Shown: positions 49,529-50,296 of the stretch, piece by piece
Layout of the letters: each line of letters begins with the position of its first letter
How positions within the stretch are numbered: position 1 is the first letter of the stretch
From: Halococcus hamelinensis 100A6
GTDB lineage: Archaea; Halobacteriota; Halobacteria; Halobacteriales; Halococcaceae
Direction of reading: 5' to 3'
DNA length: 50,296 nt
Assembly (NCBI RefSeq): GCF_000336675.1
Contig: NZ_AOMB01000008.1
Coordinates: 1-50,296 of the forward strand
Notes under the pieces: model-generated
The model's database searches: none
Seen by the model: only the letters and a program-made list of their open reading frames with translations
Told to the model about the DNA's origin: nothing
Program-made: the position numbers and the translations under genes

Positions 49529-50281
49529 CTACGGCGTCGGCGGTGCGCCGTCGTAGGCGTCGAAATCGGTGTAGAAGTTGAGCATCGCGAACTTGAGCTT
49601 CTCGGGGTCGATGTCGATGATCTCCTCGCGCTCCTCGTCCGGGAAGCTCCCGCGGACGGCGTACTTGCCCATCTCCCGGCTCGCGCGCCCGGTGTAGCGC
49701 GCGTCGAGCAGCGCGCGGACCCCGATCTCCTCGGGCGAGCGGAGCACCCGTCCGAGCGCCTGGCGGGTCTTTCGGATGGTCGGGATCTCGACGGCGTACT
49801 CCCAGCCCGCGTCGAAGGCGGCGTCGTAGGCGTCCTCGACGGCCCGGAGGCGGTCGTCGAGGTGTGGGTACGGGACCCCCACGACCACCACCGTGTGGGC
49901 GTCGTCGCCGTCGAAGCTCACGCCCTCGGTGAGCGTCCCCCAGAGCGAGGTGAACAGCACGCCGTCGTCGTCGTCGACGAACGACTCTCGGATCCGCTCG
50001 ACGGATTTCCCGGGTTCGTCGAGGTAGCTCGTGGCCGACAGCGAGAGCGCGAGTCGGTCGTGATACCGTTCGGCCTCGGAATAACTCGGGAAGAAGAGGA
50101 GGGTGTTCCCGGGGGTGAACCGGACCGCGTCGCGGAGGGCGTCCGTCACCGCCTCCTGGACGTCGTGGTCGTCGCGGTCGCGCGCGAACAGCGCCGGGGT
50201 GTCCACCGCGAAGGTCCGGCGGCGTTCCTCGGGGAAGGTCAGGCCGTAAGCCATCGTCTCGGGGTCGTCGAGGCCCAGGAC
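49529..50281 (-). CDS. XPD/Rad3-type DNA helicase, C-terminal fragment
   Basis: About 250 residues of helicase domain 2 of a superfamily 2 XPD/Rad3 or DinG-like enzyme. Visible motifs are GNTLLFFPSYSEAERYHDRL (near motif IV), FTSLWGTLTEGVSFDGDDAHTVVVVGVPYPH (motif V region) and QALGRVLRSPEEIGVRALLD (motif VI). The N-terminal ATP-binding part and any Fe-S cysteines lie beyond the contig end. Likely role is DNA repair or unwinding of damaged templates. The apparent first residues (MYKRQ) are adapter-derived. Confidence 0.9.
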   Translation of the reverse strand, partial: VLGLDDPETMAYGLTFPEERRRTFAVDTPALFARDRDDHDVQEAVTDALRDAVRFTPGNTLLFFPSYSEAERYHDRLALSLSATSYLDEPGKSVERIRESFVDDDDGVLFTSLWGTLTEGVSFDGDDAHTVVVVGVPYPHLDDRLRAVEDAYDAAFDAGWEYAVEIPTIRKTRQALGRVLRSPEEIGVRALLDARYTGRASREMGKYAVRGSFPDEEREEIIDIDPEKLKFAMLNFYTDFDAYDGAPPTP

Positions 50282-50296
50282 CTGTCTCTTATACAC
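50282..50296. other. Nextera transposon mosaic-end sequence (artefact)
   Basis: CTGTCTCTTATACAC is the first 15 bases of the mosaic-end complement, mirroring the sequence at 7-25. The contig ends in adapter. Confidence 0.97.

Overview
The window is chromosomal DNA of a halophilic archaeon (class Halobacteria). Protein-coding genes are GC-rich with almost exclusively G/C third positions, the proteins are acidic, and many transcripts look leaderless, with a TATA-like box 24-30 nt before ATG. The families are typically haloarchaeal: SAMP2, PurO, dodecin, both DNA polymerase D subunits, Orc1/Cdc6, and a surface protein with a Tat signal and a PGF-CTERM tail. The order orc1 - signal peptidase - polD small subunit beside an origin matches my memory of the Haloferax oriC1 locus. 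I cannot fix the genus. Both ends carry Nextera transposon mosaic-end sequence, so the outermost bases are not genomic.

Layout. 1-9.4 kb: two divergent short-chain dehydrogenases (one cut off), an IclR regulator, samp2-GNAT divergent from rfcA, purO, tRNA-Gln(CUG), a DUF5518 membrane protein, an NRAMP-like transporter, three tandem zinc microproteins, an aldo/keto reductase, dodecin, a FxLYD protein, and a structured intergenic region. 9.4-20.3 kb: alaS, an APC permease, a metallophosphoesterase, aspartate kinase, a GNAT-like protein, a Na+/Ca2+ exchanger, the polymerase D small subunit and an S26 signal peptidase. 20.3-25 kb: orc1 with a long acidic N-terminus, a 1-kb origin region with inverted ORB-type boxes and helically spaced TCTAGA repeats, then the GTPase operon arvA-arvB (oapA-oapB) and arvC (oapC). 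25-34.3 kb: a membrane protein with glpK, an Orc-like ATPase with a degenerate Walker B, PH-like and KaiC-like proteins, a methyltransferase, a rhodanese, and an iron-type binding protein behind two DtxR-like boxes and a VapB antitoxin remnant. 34.2-50.3 kb: two tandem M29 aminopeptidases, DUF5783, a NifU-domain protein, a Na+/H+ antiporter, a sulfatase coupled to a cupredoxin-PQQ dehydrogenase fusion, panE, small zinc proteins, the polymerase D large subunit, a GIDE-domain protein and a truncated XPD/Rad3-type helicase.

Together the window is rich in replication functions: clamp loader, both PolD subunits, initiator, origin, Orc-like paralogue and helicase. Among these sit metabolic and envelope genes. 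The features most worth a second look are the origin architecture (ORB boxes, 11-bp-phased TCTAGA array, extra ORB-like pair inside polD1), an AT-rich codon tract at the usual intein site of polD2, the zinc microprotein array with a dyad around its first TATA box, a repeated intergenic element with a covarying hairpin, and the iron boxes in front of an antitoxin remnant.
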